This document shows, one piece after another, positions 33,951 to 45,842 of a DNA stretch of 64,000 bases. Both the position numbers and the translations under genes were made by a program. Origin of the DNA: Riptortus pedestris. Its lineage: Eukaryota > Arthropoda > Insecta > Hemiptera > Alydidae. Under the pieces are notes generated by a model. The model was not told where the DNA came from and made no database searches. It worked only from the letters and a program-made list of their open reading frames with translations. Within the stretch, counting starts at the first letter, position 1, and each line of letters begins with the position of its first letter. The stretch lies in the NCBI GenBank assembly GCA_019009955.1, contig CM032233.1, positions 111,619,001-111,683,000 on the forward strand. The letters are read 5' to 3'.

Positions 33951-34715
33951 GTCTGTTAACGCTCGAGTGCGCGCAATTTTTGCTTGATCGTCACCAAACT
34001 ATATATCTATAAGTATTATTTAAATAGACTGATCAAGTTCTTTAAATGCTGAAATCGGACAAGGGGGGTGGGGGGTTTAGAGGGGGAATTTTGAAAATTC
34101 GAAATATCTCCGTTACTATAAGTCGGATCGAAAAGTGTATGGAATGAATCTTATTGAAAATTAAAAAAAACTATAAATAATGTTATATACATTTATTCTC
34201 TATCTTGAATATTAACCGAGATATTTGCATTTTTCAGTTTTTAGCCTTCAGTAAACCCCCACTTCTAGTAGTGTTACATAAACAATGCTCCGCTATATAA
34301 TAAAAAATATTCATTGAAGCCTAAATACTAAATATTGTTTTCATTGAACTTTTACTTTGTGAAAATATGCAAATACTTTCTGTTGCCCCGCCCCTTCTTT
34401 TGTTTTTGGATTACTAAAATTTGAGAGATTGAGATAAAACTGATTCTGATTCATTACAAATTACACCACTAGCTTTAGTAAATTCTTTTCAATAAAATCA
34501 ATATGTTATATTCAGATATATTTCATTAATTGTTTGTCTTTCCTGTCTATCTGTTCAGCGCTAAGAGGGTGACTTGCCTGTTTGTTTACAATTCAGCCTT
34601 GTACATTTACTGAGCATTCACGGTAGTGTTACCTGTATGTATATTTATCTATTGTAAACCTTCGCGTGGGAAATCTGCTTAGTTTACGCAGCCCCTGCGT
34701 GACGGACTGTTTTTC
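33785..34715 (+). mobile_element. Family H copy, 5' tip damaged
   Basis: It starts GGGAAATCTGCTGTTGAGG (part of the 5' palindrome), then the 5' segment, (TA)25 (33897-33946), body, variable segment, and 3' hairpin with GACGGACTG at 34708. Directly after comes a short frame reading FFFHAGGTGKD (see findings). Confidence 0.7.
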
Positions 34716-35116
34716 TTTCATGCTGGTGGCACTGGTAAGGATTAGGTTTGTAATAAACATTTGTTTCGCAAACATAAACAGCTAAGTATAAAGTCAAAAG
34801 TATCTGAGGAGTAGATAACCCCAAATATATCCGGATGAATCTGAGATAGGAACTACGTCAGACATTAGGAACGTATAAAATTAGACTGGAGTCCAGCACT
34901 CTCAACGCCCGGTTCAGAAACAAACAGATCTGACCTAAAAATAAATCAGATGACAGAACCACACGAATGCTTGTACATCTATAGAAGGTAGGGTAGACAA
35001 AAGCATAAGAAGAGTAGAAGTAAATAGAGTGTGACATTCCAGAATGAATTCATTTCCTCACGGGGTGTGGCATTTTCTATGCTAACCGCCTTTGTATACA
35101 TATAAGGTCTTGAACT
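34716..35116. other. Stretch without recognised genes
   Basis: No gene is supported. The only item is a short Walker-A-like frame at 34716-34750. Confidence 0.35.
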
Positions 35117-35400
35117 AAAACGTCCCTCACGCAGGGCCTGCGTAAACTAAGCAGATTTTCCACGTGATGGCATGACACTAGCAATGATATCTCATCATAT
35201 ATTCTCAATTTCTAAGTCAAAATTATATTAAGTATTAGCGGGAAATTTTTGTAGGCTGAAAACAAGAAAGCACTAACAACTCGCTTTATATTTTAGTTAC
35301 GAGAACATGAATATATCAACAATTGTAGTGTATAAGTAGTCAAACAATATCAGGTCTGTAATATTTTTCGATACGACTCATAATAACAAACTTGAATATG
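35117..35400 (-). repeat. Family H copy, diverged and 5'-truncated
   Basis: 3' end CGTCCCTCACGCAGGG..CTGCGTAAACTAAGCAG, then a variable segment related to 45775-45842, then weak body matches up to about 35400. Confidence 0.55.
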
Positions 35401-35422
35401 AATAGATAGATTTTACTACATG

Positions 35423-35840
35423 AAGACATTTCAAGACAAACAAAACACCTCATCTTAGATACATGGCAAACTATCTGGACTAACACAATCTATGTGACTG
35501 GACTAACACAAGTACTGACAACAAACTACGAACTATTAAGAACACTATTTGCATGTGGCCATCAAGTTTCAGAAACTCTAGGAGAGAAGAAGTAGTTCTC
35601 TCGAGACTTAGAATCGGCCACACCAGAATAACACACTCATACTTAATGACAAAGACTGACAGACCTACTTGCTCGACTTGTAACATTCACTTGTCGATAA
35701 GACATATACTGACAGAATGCCAAAAGCGACAACACCAGGACTTCCCCTACGACTTACAAGAACTTTTGACGGAAGGCAGCCCATACATTAACAACATATT
35801 CTCATACCTACACAAAATTCAAATAAACGACAAAATTTAA
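35423..35840 (+). pseudogene. Non-LTR retrotransposon ORF2 C terminus (I/R1-like with CCHC knuckle), decayed
   Basis: The frame reads DISRQTKHLILDTWQTIW, then DNKLRTIKNTICMWPSSF, then SRREEVVLSRLRIGHTRITH, then a CxxC..H..C knuckle (CSTCNIHLSIRHILTECQ). This is the standard C terminus of RNase H-bearing non-LTR retrotransposons. There is a small internal duplication (GACTGGACTAACACA) that shifts frame near 35495. The last open part runs 35553-35840. After it comes a 3' UTR-like tail ending near 36190 with TTGATGTGATGTCCATAAAT and an ATAAATAAATATAG end, so the 3' end of the element seems complete. Confidence 0.75.
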
Positions 35841-36194
35841 CATACAAATTAAGTCTGTGGTGTGCAACGGGATTTCAAATTATATGCATTAATTGTATTA
35901 GATGCGTTTGTACACATGCATATGTTTACTCTGAATTAGAAAAATACGACATTTATTAGCAAAAGTACCATTTTCAGCCATTCATTTCCTATTTATCATC
36001 CACCAACTATGCTCATCACCAATTTTTTTTTTTTTTTTTTTTATGCTCACCTATAAGATGTTTATCTATTTCACTTTTGTTATTGTTACTTGTTGTTATC
36101 TATTTTACTTTTGTTATTTAACTTTGTACAATTTTTGACTTTTGAAAGGGCAAATCATCTTTGATGTGATGTCCATAAATAAATATAGTGTCAT

Positions 36195-36670
36195 AATAAC
36201 CGAGATATTTAGAATTATCAAATAACCTCCCCCCCCCATTTCAGCCATTAACTAACGTGATCTTTATTGTTGTATAAAAAAGTTAAATATATAAGTATTT
36301 CAGGTAAAAAAAAAAAAAAGGATTTCAAGGTCTCGAACTAAGCAATGTTTATTATCCACTGTTAGACGTTTCTCTCTCCTTGGCAATAGCAATGCTAAAA
36401 ACAAACAGGGTAAATTTGTAAATTTTTATTTCTCATCTATTAAGGCAATTCATAATTTAGATAATATTTCCTATTTCAGTTTACAAATAAGACGATTCAT
36501 CATATACTGGAATATTGTCAATTGAATTTTCAAAAATTCCACTCCCTCGAAACACTCCCCTTCCTCTGGTAGTATTTCAGACGATAACGAATTTTATTCT
36601 TATTTTTACATAAATCGTTAAAATATCATATTTGGCAACGATAAAACAATATTCTAACCACTAGTCTCAT
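36195..36670 (-). repeat. Family H body fragments
   Basis: Two diverged body pieces (36195-36310 and 36500-36665): 'CCGAGATATTTAGAATT', 'CAGCCATTAACTAACGTGATC', 'TTTCAGACGATAACGAATTT'. No termini. Confidence 0.55.
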
Positions 36671-36728
36671 TATAGAATGGAGGTGAGTCCAATCGCCTGT
36701 CGGGTCTGTAAGGCTGGATGTAGCGGGG

Positions 36729-38045
36729 CGTAGCACACTGGAGCGATCCTTCAGTAATGTTGGACATTGGGGGAAAAAATAAAAGTTTTAGTTTGGGATT
36801 TTGATTGTATTGTTAGTACCACATAAACCCTTTTCAATTGAGCAGATTGATTTTTAGCCATATTATTGCAGTGGTTTTTACATAATGCCTGGTTATAATT
36901 GCTATGTTAAAAAAAGCCTTAGATTATTAAATTAAACTCTTATTTCATTTTATAAATTATTGGTGCTTCCAGTACACATTAAGGGTATTATAACAAATCA
37001 AAAACTGGCACAAAAGGTTTTTAAAATTCCTGTAATTTTTTTTTTTTTTTACATCGAGCTGAAAATAATTTTATTTAATTGAATTCGCAAATCGCTTGTA
37101 TTTGCTTGAAAAAATACCGCTTGGCGTGCTTTTAGGAGTATATTGTCTTATTTACAACGTCGTCAGATCTTGCCTAAACTTGCCTATTCATTAAATATTT
37201 TACTTTTAGTGTTAACACTTTCGGTGCGGAAGACGTATTATACCTCCCGCGGACCTTTCCCAACTACGTACGGTTTACAAGAGAAACAGCTGAGATATTT
37301 GTGGATTTGTATGGATGGTATTACATGCCAGTAACAGTTCACAAGCTGTTAATACATGACCCGGAAATAGTCAAACACGCTATTGTACCAATTGGTATAC
37401 TGTCAGAAGATGCTCAGGAGGCTAACCATAAATACTTCCGCAGAGAATCTTTTTCAAGAAAATTTTCAAGGACGGCTACCAACAGAGATATCCTGAATAA
37501 TTTGTTAATTAATTCAGACCCTTTAATATCACATTTAAGGCCAACACTTAACGACGACAGCGATCGCTTAGAAACAATATCTTCGGAGTAAAAGAACTTC
37601 TAATTGAAAAATAAAAAACATTTGAAATTTTAGAAATGTTAGATATTCTTCCAGCTTACAAATTCTCATTATTAAATTAAATACATAGATTTTTTTTTTA
37701 AGAAAGTTTATTTTAGATATATTTTTGTTTACAATTTTAGTATTGCGTTTGTGAACTTCTATTTATTAAAAAAATAAAAAATTATAAAACATATGTTGAT
37801 ATTATGTGTCTACAAATCACAATTCTCTATTTAGTAAGCGATACATAATCTGTATGTACACATTTAAAATTCATCTTACCTTTATATCGCATCTGGCAAA
37901 ATTGCTAAAAAATTGCTGATGAGGTAGTTCAATAGAGTATTCGATGTGCTTTAAAATGACACCAGAATCAATATTCTAGGACCAGTAGAAACGGAGATAT
38001 TAATGAATGTCCGGCTTACCCTATCACTCGCTCCAGTGTGCGTAG
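36729..38045 (+). mobile_element. Transib element with 5-bp target duplication
   Basis: The element at 36734-38040 has 13-bp terminal inverted repeats, CACACTGGAGCGA, and is flanked by the same 5-bp sequence CGTAG on both sides (36729-36733 and 38041-38045). A GC-rich 5-bp duplication and ends of the form CACNNTG are hallmarks of Transib, the transposon family related to the RAG1 recombinase; the CAC..TG ends resemble the RSS heptamer. A second shared block, GGACATT, lies about 22 bp inside each end. At 1307 bp it is far shorter than autonomous Transibs, so most of the transposase gene is deleted. Confidence 0.85.
37172..37591 (+). pseudogene. Transib transposase C terminus (RAG1-like catalytic block)
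   Basis: The frame is open from about 37172 and clearly homologous from ETAEIFVDLYGWYYMPVTVH onward, ending at a stop at 37589-37591. The segment ILSEDAQEANHKYFRRESFS corresponds to the end of the RAG1/Transib RNase H-like core, where RAG1 has ASEGNESGNKLFRRF; the E of QEANHK is the expected third catalytic acid. After it, SRTATNRDILNNLLINSDPL is also family-typical. The first two catalytic Asp residues and the zinc-binding region are missing. A second open frame overlaps 37143-37334, but its residues do not match. It sits inside the 13-bp TIRs of the element and was presumably its own transposase. Confidence 0.75.
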
Positions 38046-39239
38046 GTTTGTAGTGCCTAGGTCGTTGCTAATGTAGGGGCGATATTAAGTCTTGCCCTAT
38101 AGAACTCATCTCGTTTTTGTGAGTACCGCTTTTTGTTAAATCTGTGGGTTGGTGTGTGGCGTAATCCGTATAGTCTTTTTGAAAATTAAGGTACATTAAT
38201 AACTCACAGAACATTAACAATTTCTTATCACTATTACCAATTAGAATTTTGAAACGTCAGACGTCAGTCATGCGAGAACTGGCACATGAAAGAAAATGGC
38301 TCCTTGTCTCTGTACTAAAATAGACTTAGTCTATCGGATCTTGTCCTTCAACGAAATAACAATGAGGTGAGTAAGTAATTAAAATGTTAAAAATAAATTC
38401 ACAAAATTTCTGCATGTTATTATATATTTTTTCCCCTTGATTCGAACTATAAATGAATGGACCATTTTCTACATTGTTTTTGTAGTAGTTTCATTGTCTA
38501 CAGTTAAGAACACTTTTACAATACAACGGAGGGGGGGGGGGCAGAAATGCTCTGAATCCCAACATACTTATCATTCTGATGAAATATTGGAAAAAATATT
38601 TATATATAGATGCCCATAGAATTGATCGGAATAAGAAGCATGCAAGAGTTCTTACACTTTTTTGGGATATTCGCATTGCTATAGAATATTAGCTAGGATT
38701 AATTTTTAAGGTCAGCACATTTCTTCTCAACTTAGGTGCGATTTTATAAAACCTAAACGCAGTTTTAATAACAAGTGTAGTAGAACACCACTCAATAACT
38801 CAAGGCTTTCTCATCGACAGTATTGTGGTGGAATATGCGGCAGAAATATCCTAACAATATCATGAGGAACTCGAGCTGAGCAATCATCATACACTATTCC
38901 CCTACGAGCCAAATCTGATGTGGAAACACATGACTTCCATGTACTCCTATTAATATATGATATCTCCGTTCCAATGCACCAATAATTAAAATTCAAACAA
39001 CATTGTTTATATCATTTTTTTTTTATCCAACTCGTAGTAACCGAGATATTTCGAATTTTCAATTATCGACCCTTCTAAACTCCCTCTCACCAAGGACGTC
39101 ATCATTAATTGATGGCGTCATCAAAACGAATTTGGAGGTATCTAATATAGTAAATATCTGTTGAAACCATTATTTGGTACTTAAACTTACAATAGTTATA
39201 ATATATTATATTATGTACTTATGGTACATTATCTAGCAG
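38046..39239. other. Stretch without recognised genes
   Basis: The only items are a repeat of ~55 bp (ATTAAAAATAAATTCACAAA type) at about 38385-38440, shared with 39420-39475, and a faint family H body piece at 39035-39110. No genes. Confidence 0.4.
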
Positions 39240-39640
39240 ATTATTGTTAGTATGACATGACTACTAGTGGGGCTGTACTAAGGGCTGAAAACTAGAAAAT
39301 GCATATATCTCGGTTAATATTCAAGATGAAAAAAAAACTGTACTTAAATACATCTATAGGTATTTAAATTTGTAATAAAATTAGTTCTATACAATTTTTC
39401 GATCCGACGATAAAAAAAAATTAAAAATAAATTCACAAAATTTCTGCATATTATTATATTTTTTTGATTCGATTATATGAAAGATAATATTTGTTGTGAG
39501 GTACAAAACAGATAATTTTGTTGAAATATGAAATTCGAAAATCTTGGAATCCGAAATATGAAAAAAAGAAGCAAGGAAATAACAATGAACGGAACTTCGG
39601 TTCGTTCCTGTATCCATTCATCTTGTGAGGCTGACATTTT
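39240..39640 (-). repeat. Family H-related fragment, inverted partner of 43310-43690
   Basis: Body matches (ATGCATATATCTCGGTTAAT, ACAATTTTTCGATCCGACG) followed by a segment with AACAATGAACGGAACTTCGG that recurs inverted at about 43325-43400. Confidence 0.65.
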
Positions 39641-41266
39641 TCAAATACACCTATTTGGGGTAGTCGAAGAGACTATTTAATGTGAAAGCCGAAATATTTA
39701 CATACTTCTTAATTCTTTCACGAGTTATAGTTATTAACAGTGTGTATGCTCTCGCCATGCAGGAGAGTGGAGGGATGAGGTATATATGATTGGGTAGAGA
39801 GTGAGTCAACCACAAAGGCCGGTGTCTCCAACAGTCCTTACTATACCTGACTCGGTGAAAAGTTTTCTAGGTGTAAGATGTAAATAGTTAGCACGTAGAT
39901 AGGAGTCAGTACTGTTAGGGGGCGGCTTTGCCCTTATTTTTTAATATATATAATTATTATTTTTACATCACTATTTGTATAAGTATAACTGTGTTTTCAC
40001 CCTAGAATAACAAAGGTCTATTGGACTCACAATTTATAATATTCCCTTTTAGAAAAATCAGCCTATGTAGTGTGTCCTCCAATGCAGTCTGGCAATGATT
40101 GCCTTCATATCCTGTGTTCGAAAGATAGTACCCTTGTTGATTCTTACCACGTTTGCTATCTTCCATAGGTAATGAATAGGTTTTGGAAGTAATATCAGGC
40201 GATTCTGACCAGTAGATATCTAGATGATAGTATTGGAATCATATTAAATGTTACGCATAGGTGCCTCAATTGCATGACCTTTCTACGTATTTTTTGTTAC
40301 ATTACTGGTCTGATCCTGATTTAATTTTAGTACAAGGACAAATAAACAAATATTAATTATTATATAAAATAATTATGTAGTGCATTACTTATTTGTTTTT
40401 AGTTTTTTGGGACCTGGTCCCGAATATGGCACTTTATTTAAAACAATGTATATTAAACATTTTTTTACACGTTGAGGCAAATAATTAGACGCCAATCAAA
40501 AATAGGATTCTATTTTTACACGAAGACTACCAAGCGCCATTTACTTGTACACAACAAATTTCTGGGCATTATGCCACCCCTGTCCCTATCTTTAACACGG
40601 ATAATAAACCTAATCAAGGGGCATTATTTCTCAATTATCCGGCTCAACAAGCTAATTTAACTGTATTAATGAAATAAAAAAATGTTTGTTAAGATAGTAC
40701 CAAGAATGCACCGATACAGACTATCAAATCATTAGTACTGGACCAGAGGGATGGACAAAATAGCGGATTATAAGGTTTCTTGTCGACGGTAAATACAACG
40801 GATATTAACGACATTTGCGATTTTACATGTCACCCTTTCTCTAAAATCCAATTCTTTCTAAACCGTTTTGGCCGTTGACGATTATCTCATCAGACATGTT
40901 TAAATATTGGGTTTAGTAAAAATTATAAAAAGAATTAGGCCTGCAAGAGTGTAAAAAAATACAAATTAATATATTGTATCATTGTCATATCTATTGGTAG
41001 CAATCGTCATTTCAGACTAAGCGTCGAGTACACATGGCAAACGCTTTCGATCAAGGACACCTTTTTCAAGCCTATGGATTGTTCTATAGTGTAGTAGCCT
41101 ATAAACGGGAGCTTAAGGCAACTAGTCAGTAATATTACTAGTACTTTCACTTGTTAAGTGATTTTTGGCAGCTTAAAGAGTGTCCGACAGGACTCTCTGG
41201 ACTTTCTATAGAGTAAAAATCTTATTGATACCTTCTTTAATTTGAATACTAAAATATGATTGAATT
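39641..41266. other. Stretch without recognised genes
   Basis: A diverged family H body piece at about 40790-40960 is the only item I can place. No genes. Confidence 0.4.
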
Positions 41267-41775
41267 CACCCAATATATATTGCCAAAAGTTAACCGTCTA
41301 TGGTAATAACCATAGTGTCATTTAGCAGTACAGTTTCCATTGAAAGATATTTCTTAACACATTTTAATAACGAAGAACCGGATTTTAGTTTCTTACTTAA
41401 TTCTTCAATATGACCAAACCAGTATAAGTTTTTATCCTCAGTCAATCTTAAAACCTTTTTCATTGGGCCAGAAGTCTCTATTATTCAGTGATAGCACTCC
41501 AGGGGAGGTGAGCAATGTTTGCTGATATCTACAATATTGGTTGTCGACACTTTCATGGCTAGCTTATTAGTTGTTAACCATTGAGGTAATGCTTTAATGG
41601 CAACAGAACAACCCTGTTACAGCTTTTCTTGGTCTATACCTATTATAATTAAACTGGTATCATCAGCATAAAGAATAGATTTAGTTGGTTTAAGGTTAGT
41701 TGGGAAGTCATTTATAGATATTAAAAAAGGTAATGGACGTAATATTGAACCTTGGGGAACGCCGCAAGTAATTGT
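41267..41775 (-). pseudogene. Jockey/CR1-type reverse transcriptase relic with YADD box
   Basis: The minus strand reads [20 protein letters not shown], then [20 protein letters not shown], the polymerase motif region with an intact YADD active site. Downstream, after a TAA and a frame change, AIKALPQWLTTNKLAMKVST and YWFGHIEELSKKLKSGSSLL follow, as in the thumb region of Jockey-like elements. Several stops and shifts make it inactive. No other part of this element was recognised nearby. Confidence 0.75.
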
Positions 41776-41839
41776 TTATCATTCTAAAATAATTTTATAT
41801 CCATTGAAAAAAACAACTTCAATATTTAGTTATTCAAAG

Positions 41840-42244
41840 CATATTGTTAATATTACATGAGTAGGAGTGAGGGTGGTGAACTAAAATATGGAAATATCTT
41901 GGTTAATATTCAATATAGAGAAAACATGTATGTAACAACATTTATAGAACATTTCATTTTCAATAAGATTGTTTCTATACAATGTTTCGATCAGACGCAA
42001 CGGAGATATTTTGAATTTTCAAAATCCCTCCCTCTACAACCCCCTCTCCCACTGGTCCGATTTGAGCTTTTAACGAACATGATCTTTATTTTTACATATG
42101 TATGGATATATATAAAATTTTGAACGGAGTTCATTTTCGCCATCTCCTGGGTAGGATCGATGGATATTTGAAGAAATGTTTCGAAAATCCCATAATGACT
42201 ACAATCTCAACAGCTGATTTCCATTAAGGAAAATCTGCTAAAAA
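41840..42244 (-). mobile_element. Family H copy, 3' half missing
   Basis: Body from about 41880 (GGAAATATCTTGGTTAATAT), a very short TA core (42105-42115), 5' segment, and 5' end GGAAAATCTGCTAAAAA at 42244. Confidence 0.7.
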
Positions 42245-42756
42245 TGCAGTCTACTCAAGATGGTTAGAATGGTAATGAATATACGAATATGGCATATGGT
42301 AGATCAGAAGGAAGTAAGACAAAGGGTAATCCTGGGCAAAGGTGGCTTAATGACCTGGATGTATATTGTGGGAGTTTGGCATCTCTAATTGCAGACGGCT
42401 GGTTGGGAAGGGTCTACGCCGGGGGACGGTGTTGGCAGAGCTCCAAGTCTTTCAAGGACCCTAGTTTCTGTATAATAAGTATGATTTTTTTTTTAAAGTC
42501 ATTACCCACTTTATGAGTCTCCTCTCATAAGTGACTATATTGAGTGACATGTTATAGGCTGATATGTATAGAACCGAACCCTCCTGTTCAAAACCTAAGC
42601 GGAAAATGAAAATAAAAATTAAAAAACCTGGGTATTCCAAGAAAAATTTTGTTAGTTTAAAGATTCCAAATTTAGAACCAGTGATACATTTGTGGCTGCC
42701 ATTGTGACCATTTCTCCTACGTTTCATTAACTACTTCTAATTTAGGGACCGTTGCC

Positions 42757-42800
<44 letters not shown>

Positions 42801-43309
42801 ACTTTCGAACGGACCTTTTTTCTTAATCTCCTGGGCTGGAGCAATAAACATTTGAAATTTTGTCTCTATCTTGAATATTAACCGAGATATGAAAAAAATG
42901 GTTTTAATATGAATCTTTTCAAATAAAGAGAACTCTTCTGCAACATATCCTAAAAACATATACAATTTTTTTTGGGGGGGGACGCGTGTCACCCCCTTTT
43001 AAAATACAAATTTGTAATGCACTACATGATTATTTTGTATAATAATTAATATTTCTTTATATGCCTTTGTACTAATTAAACCGAAATCAGACCAGTGATG
43101 TTCTCAAAAACCACTCAACACCGAAAATACGTAACAACGTACAACATAAACAAGAGTCAAGACAGTGTGACATACACATTACATTTAATATGATTCAAAT
43201 AATATAAACGCGCGTTATTACTAGATATCTTCTGGTCAGAATCGGATGTAATCCAGAATATGTTATTACTTCTAAAAACCTATTATTAATCTATGAAAGA
43301 TATCAAATG
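42245..43309. other. Stretch with (TA)n and family H scraps
   Basis: Contains (TA)18 at 42761-42796 followed by a degraded family H 5' segment (GAACGGACCTTTTTTCTTAA) and a body scrap (CTATCTTGAATATTAACCG). No genes. Confidence 0.4.
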
Positions 43310-43690
43310 TGGTAACAATCATCCAACAAGATGAATGGATACCGGAACGAACGGAAGTTCTGTTCATTGTTGTTTCCTTGCTTGTTTTCTTCATATTTCG
43401 ATTTTAAAAATTTAGAATCGAACCAGTGTGACGGGGGGGGGGGTGTTCAAAGTGGGGGATTTCGAAAATTCAAAATATCTTCCTTACTAGGCGTCGGATC
43501 GAAAAATTGTAAAGAACTAATCTTATAACAAATTTAAATACCTACAAATGTATTTATGTACAGTTTTTTTCCATCTTGAATATTAACTGAGATGTATGCA
43601 TTTTCTAGTTATCAGACCTTAGTATAGACCCACTACTTATCATGTCATACTTACAATAATCTGTTAGATTACCCACTTAGAAAATATATT
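43310..43690 (+). repeat. Family H-related fragment, inverted partner of 39240-39640
   Basis: Carries the same side segment (GAACGAACGGAAGTTCTG) and then the body in + orientation (GGCGTCGGATCGAAAAATTG, CATCTTGAATATTAACTGAG). Confidence 0.65.
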
Positions 43691-43718
43691 CAAACGATTG
43701 ACCCGACATTCCCTCACA

Positions 43719-44045
43719 ATAAAACTAGACAAAACAAAATTTCTCCAGACTGAATTGCCATTTCTTGGTCACATTGCGTCTGCTAATCGCCTAAAACCAA
43801 TGCCATAAAAAATTAACGCAGTATTAAACAACCCGACCCTAAATCTGAAAAACAGATACGACAATTCTTGGGACTGCCTGGAAGATTCATACAGAACTAC
43901 ACACACACACACAAAACGCTGAAACCCTTGACACAAGACTTACGAACTAACTTCCCCGAGGAATTCATAACTAGTACAAAACAGCTTAATGATCTTATTA
44001 CTAATGCAACAATACTTCAATTCCCGAAAAGGACCATCTAGGGCC
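43719..44045 (+). pseudogene. Ty3/gypsy-type reverse transcriptase relic
   Basis: It reads LDKTKFLQTELPFLGHIASA and NRLKPMP, then, in other frames, KSEKQIRQFLGLPGRFIQNY and PLTQDLRTNFPEEF.. This is the end of the reverse transcriptase and the connection toward RNase H in Ty3/gypsy LTR retrotransposons ('FLGH..S..G..P.P.K', 'RQFLGL.GYYR.FI..Y'). At least two frameshifts, one in an expanded (CA)n run (about 43901), and a stop (CATAAA region) break it. No LTRs were seen around it. Confidence 0.7.
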
Positions 44046-44388
44046 AAAGAAAAATAACTGCAAACAAATAAAGAAAAACGCTTCACAAGTGCGTCTAAAC
44101 CGTGAAGCGAAGCTCCTCATAACTCCTGTTCTCCTGGTCAGTATTTCCTCTCAGAGAGGACGAAAACCTCAATACCTCGCAATCGGGGGGGGGGGGGGGA
44201 GGGCTATAATGCTGGGACAATAACCATTCAACTCAGGAATAGACCGCCAACAATATGTAAAGCCCAATAGGGCCGTACACCAATGGGGAGGGGGCACAAG
44301 GGGGCTCCCAAAACTTTACCTGCTCCACTAAGTCCCAAATATCAACTGAGTTAGTTATAATAGGGGGTGGTCAGCTGGTCACGTGACC
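44046..44388. other. Stretch without recognised genes
   Basis: Contains a poly-G run (about 44187-44200). Possible continued gypsy decay, nothing supportable. Confidence 0.35.
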
Positions 44389-44945
44389 AAACAGTCCGTC
44401 AAGCAGAGGCTGTGTTAACTAAGCAGATTTCCCAAGTGCGCCACGTATTTGCATTTATTTCATCAAATAAATTGCTTCATAACATAATAGAATATTGTTA
44501 ATATGAGATGAATAGGAGTGGGTTTACTGAAGACCGAAAACTAAAAAATGAAAATATCTCAGTTAATAATCAAGATAATGAAAAAATGTACATAACAATA
44601 TTTATAGAACATTACATTTGCAATAAGAGTGTGGGTCCAATAGACTTAGGTTATTCTATGGTTTCACTGTTATCGTACGCTGATAGTGAAAATTTAGAAC
44701 CAAACCAGTGTGAAGGGAACAGTTTAAGGGAGGGGATTTCAAAAATTCAAAATATCTTCCTTACTATATACTGGATCGAGAAATTATATAGAACTAATCT
44801 TATTACAAATTTAAATTCCTATAAATGTATTTATATACAGTTTTTTCCCATCTGGAATATTAACCGAGATATATGCATTTTTTAGTTTTCAGCCCTTAGT
44901 GTAGACCCCTTATTACTCATGTCATATTAACAATAATTTGTTAGA
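44389..44945. mobile_element. Family H fold-back without a (TA)n core
   Basis: The left half is minus (3' end AGTCCGTCAAGCAGAGGCTG at 44394, body to about 44630). The right half is plus (body from about 44700 to TAGTTTTCAGCCCTTAGTG). The 3' terminus of the right half is missing. Confidence 0.6.
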
Positions 44946-45177
44946 TAATGTACCATTTTTTTTAAAGTTTAAGTAGTAAATAATGGTAAAATCAATTAAA
45001 ACTTCTTAACAACGTTAGGTGTAAATATAAGAAACGTTATAGCATTTAATGGGCTAACTTTGCTTTATTGCAGTGTATTTATATATATATATTTGCTAAT
45101 TTTTTCGAACCATTTGGCATTAGAAGGATGCTTTGAAAAAACGTCTCATCAATAGCTGACGGTGGTATCATCTATTA

Positions 45178-45547
45178 AAAAGTCCGTCACGCAGGGGCTG
45201 CGTAAACTAAGCAGATTTCCCACGTGAAGTTTTACTCTCATCCGTTATCCGCCCCGATTTCATAAAAATGCAAATATCTCGGTTAATATTCAAGATAAAG
45301 AATAAATGTATATAACAATATTTATAGTAAATTTAATTTGCAATAAGATTGATTCTATACAATTTTTCGATCCGACGTATAGTAACGGAAATATTTCGAA
45401 ATTTAGAAAATCTTCCCCTCTAAACTCCCCCTCCCACTGGTCCGATTTCAGCCATTAACGAACTTGATCTTTCTTTTTACATAAAACGACTAAATATCGA
45501 GTTTGGTAACGATCAAACAAAAATTGGGACCGCTAGAGCGGTAACAG

Positions 45548-45613
<66 letters not shown>

Positions 45614-45737
45614 TTTTGAACGGACCTCATTTTCGTCATCCACTAGGTAGGATCGATGGACATTTGAAGAAAAATTTCGAAAATTCCGTCATGAGAACAA
45701 CCTCAATAGCTGATTTCCCTTAAGGGAAATCTGCTAA
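45178..45737 (-). mobile_element. Family H copy, compact complete form
   Basis: 3' end AAAAAGTCCGTCACGCAGGG (45178), a very short variable segment (about 40 bp), complete body, (TA)29 core (about 45552-45610), and 5' palindrome and end at 45737. At 560 bp this is the shortest copy with both ends, and a good reference for the family. Confidence 0.85.
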
Positions 45738-45842
45738 AACAAAAAGTCCATTACGCAGGGGCTGCGAAAAATAAGCAGATTCCCCATGGATTGGCATGAA
45801 ACAGTGCTCATATTATCTCGCCATATATTCACTATTTCTAAG
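45738..45842 (-). repeat. Family H 3' fragment in tandem
   Basis: AAAAAGTCCATTACGCAGGG..AAGCAGATTCCCC, then about 60 bp related to 35165-35215. Placed head to tail between two larger copies. Confidence 0.7.
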
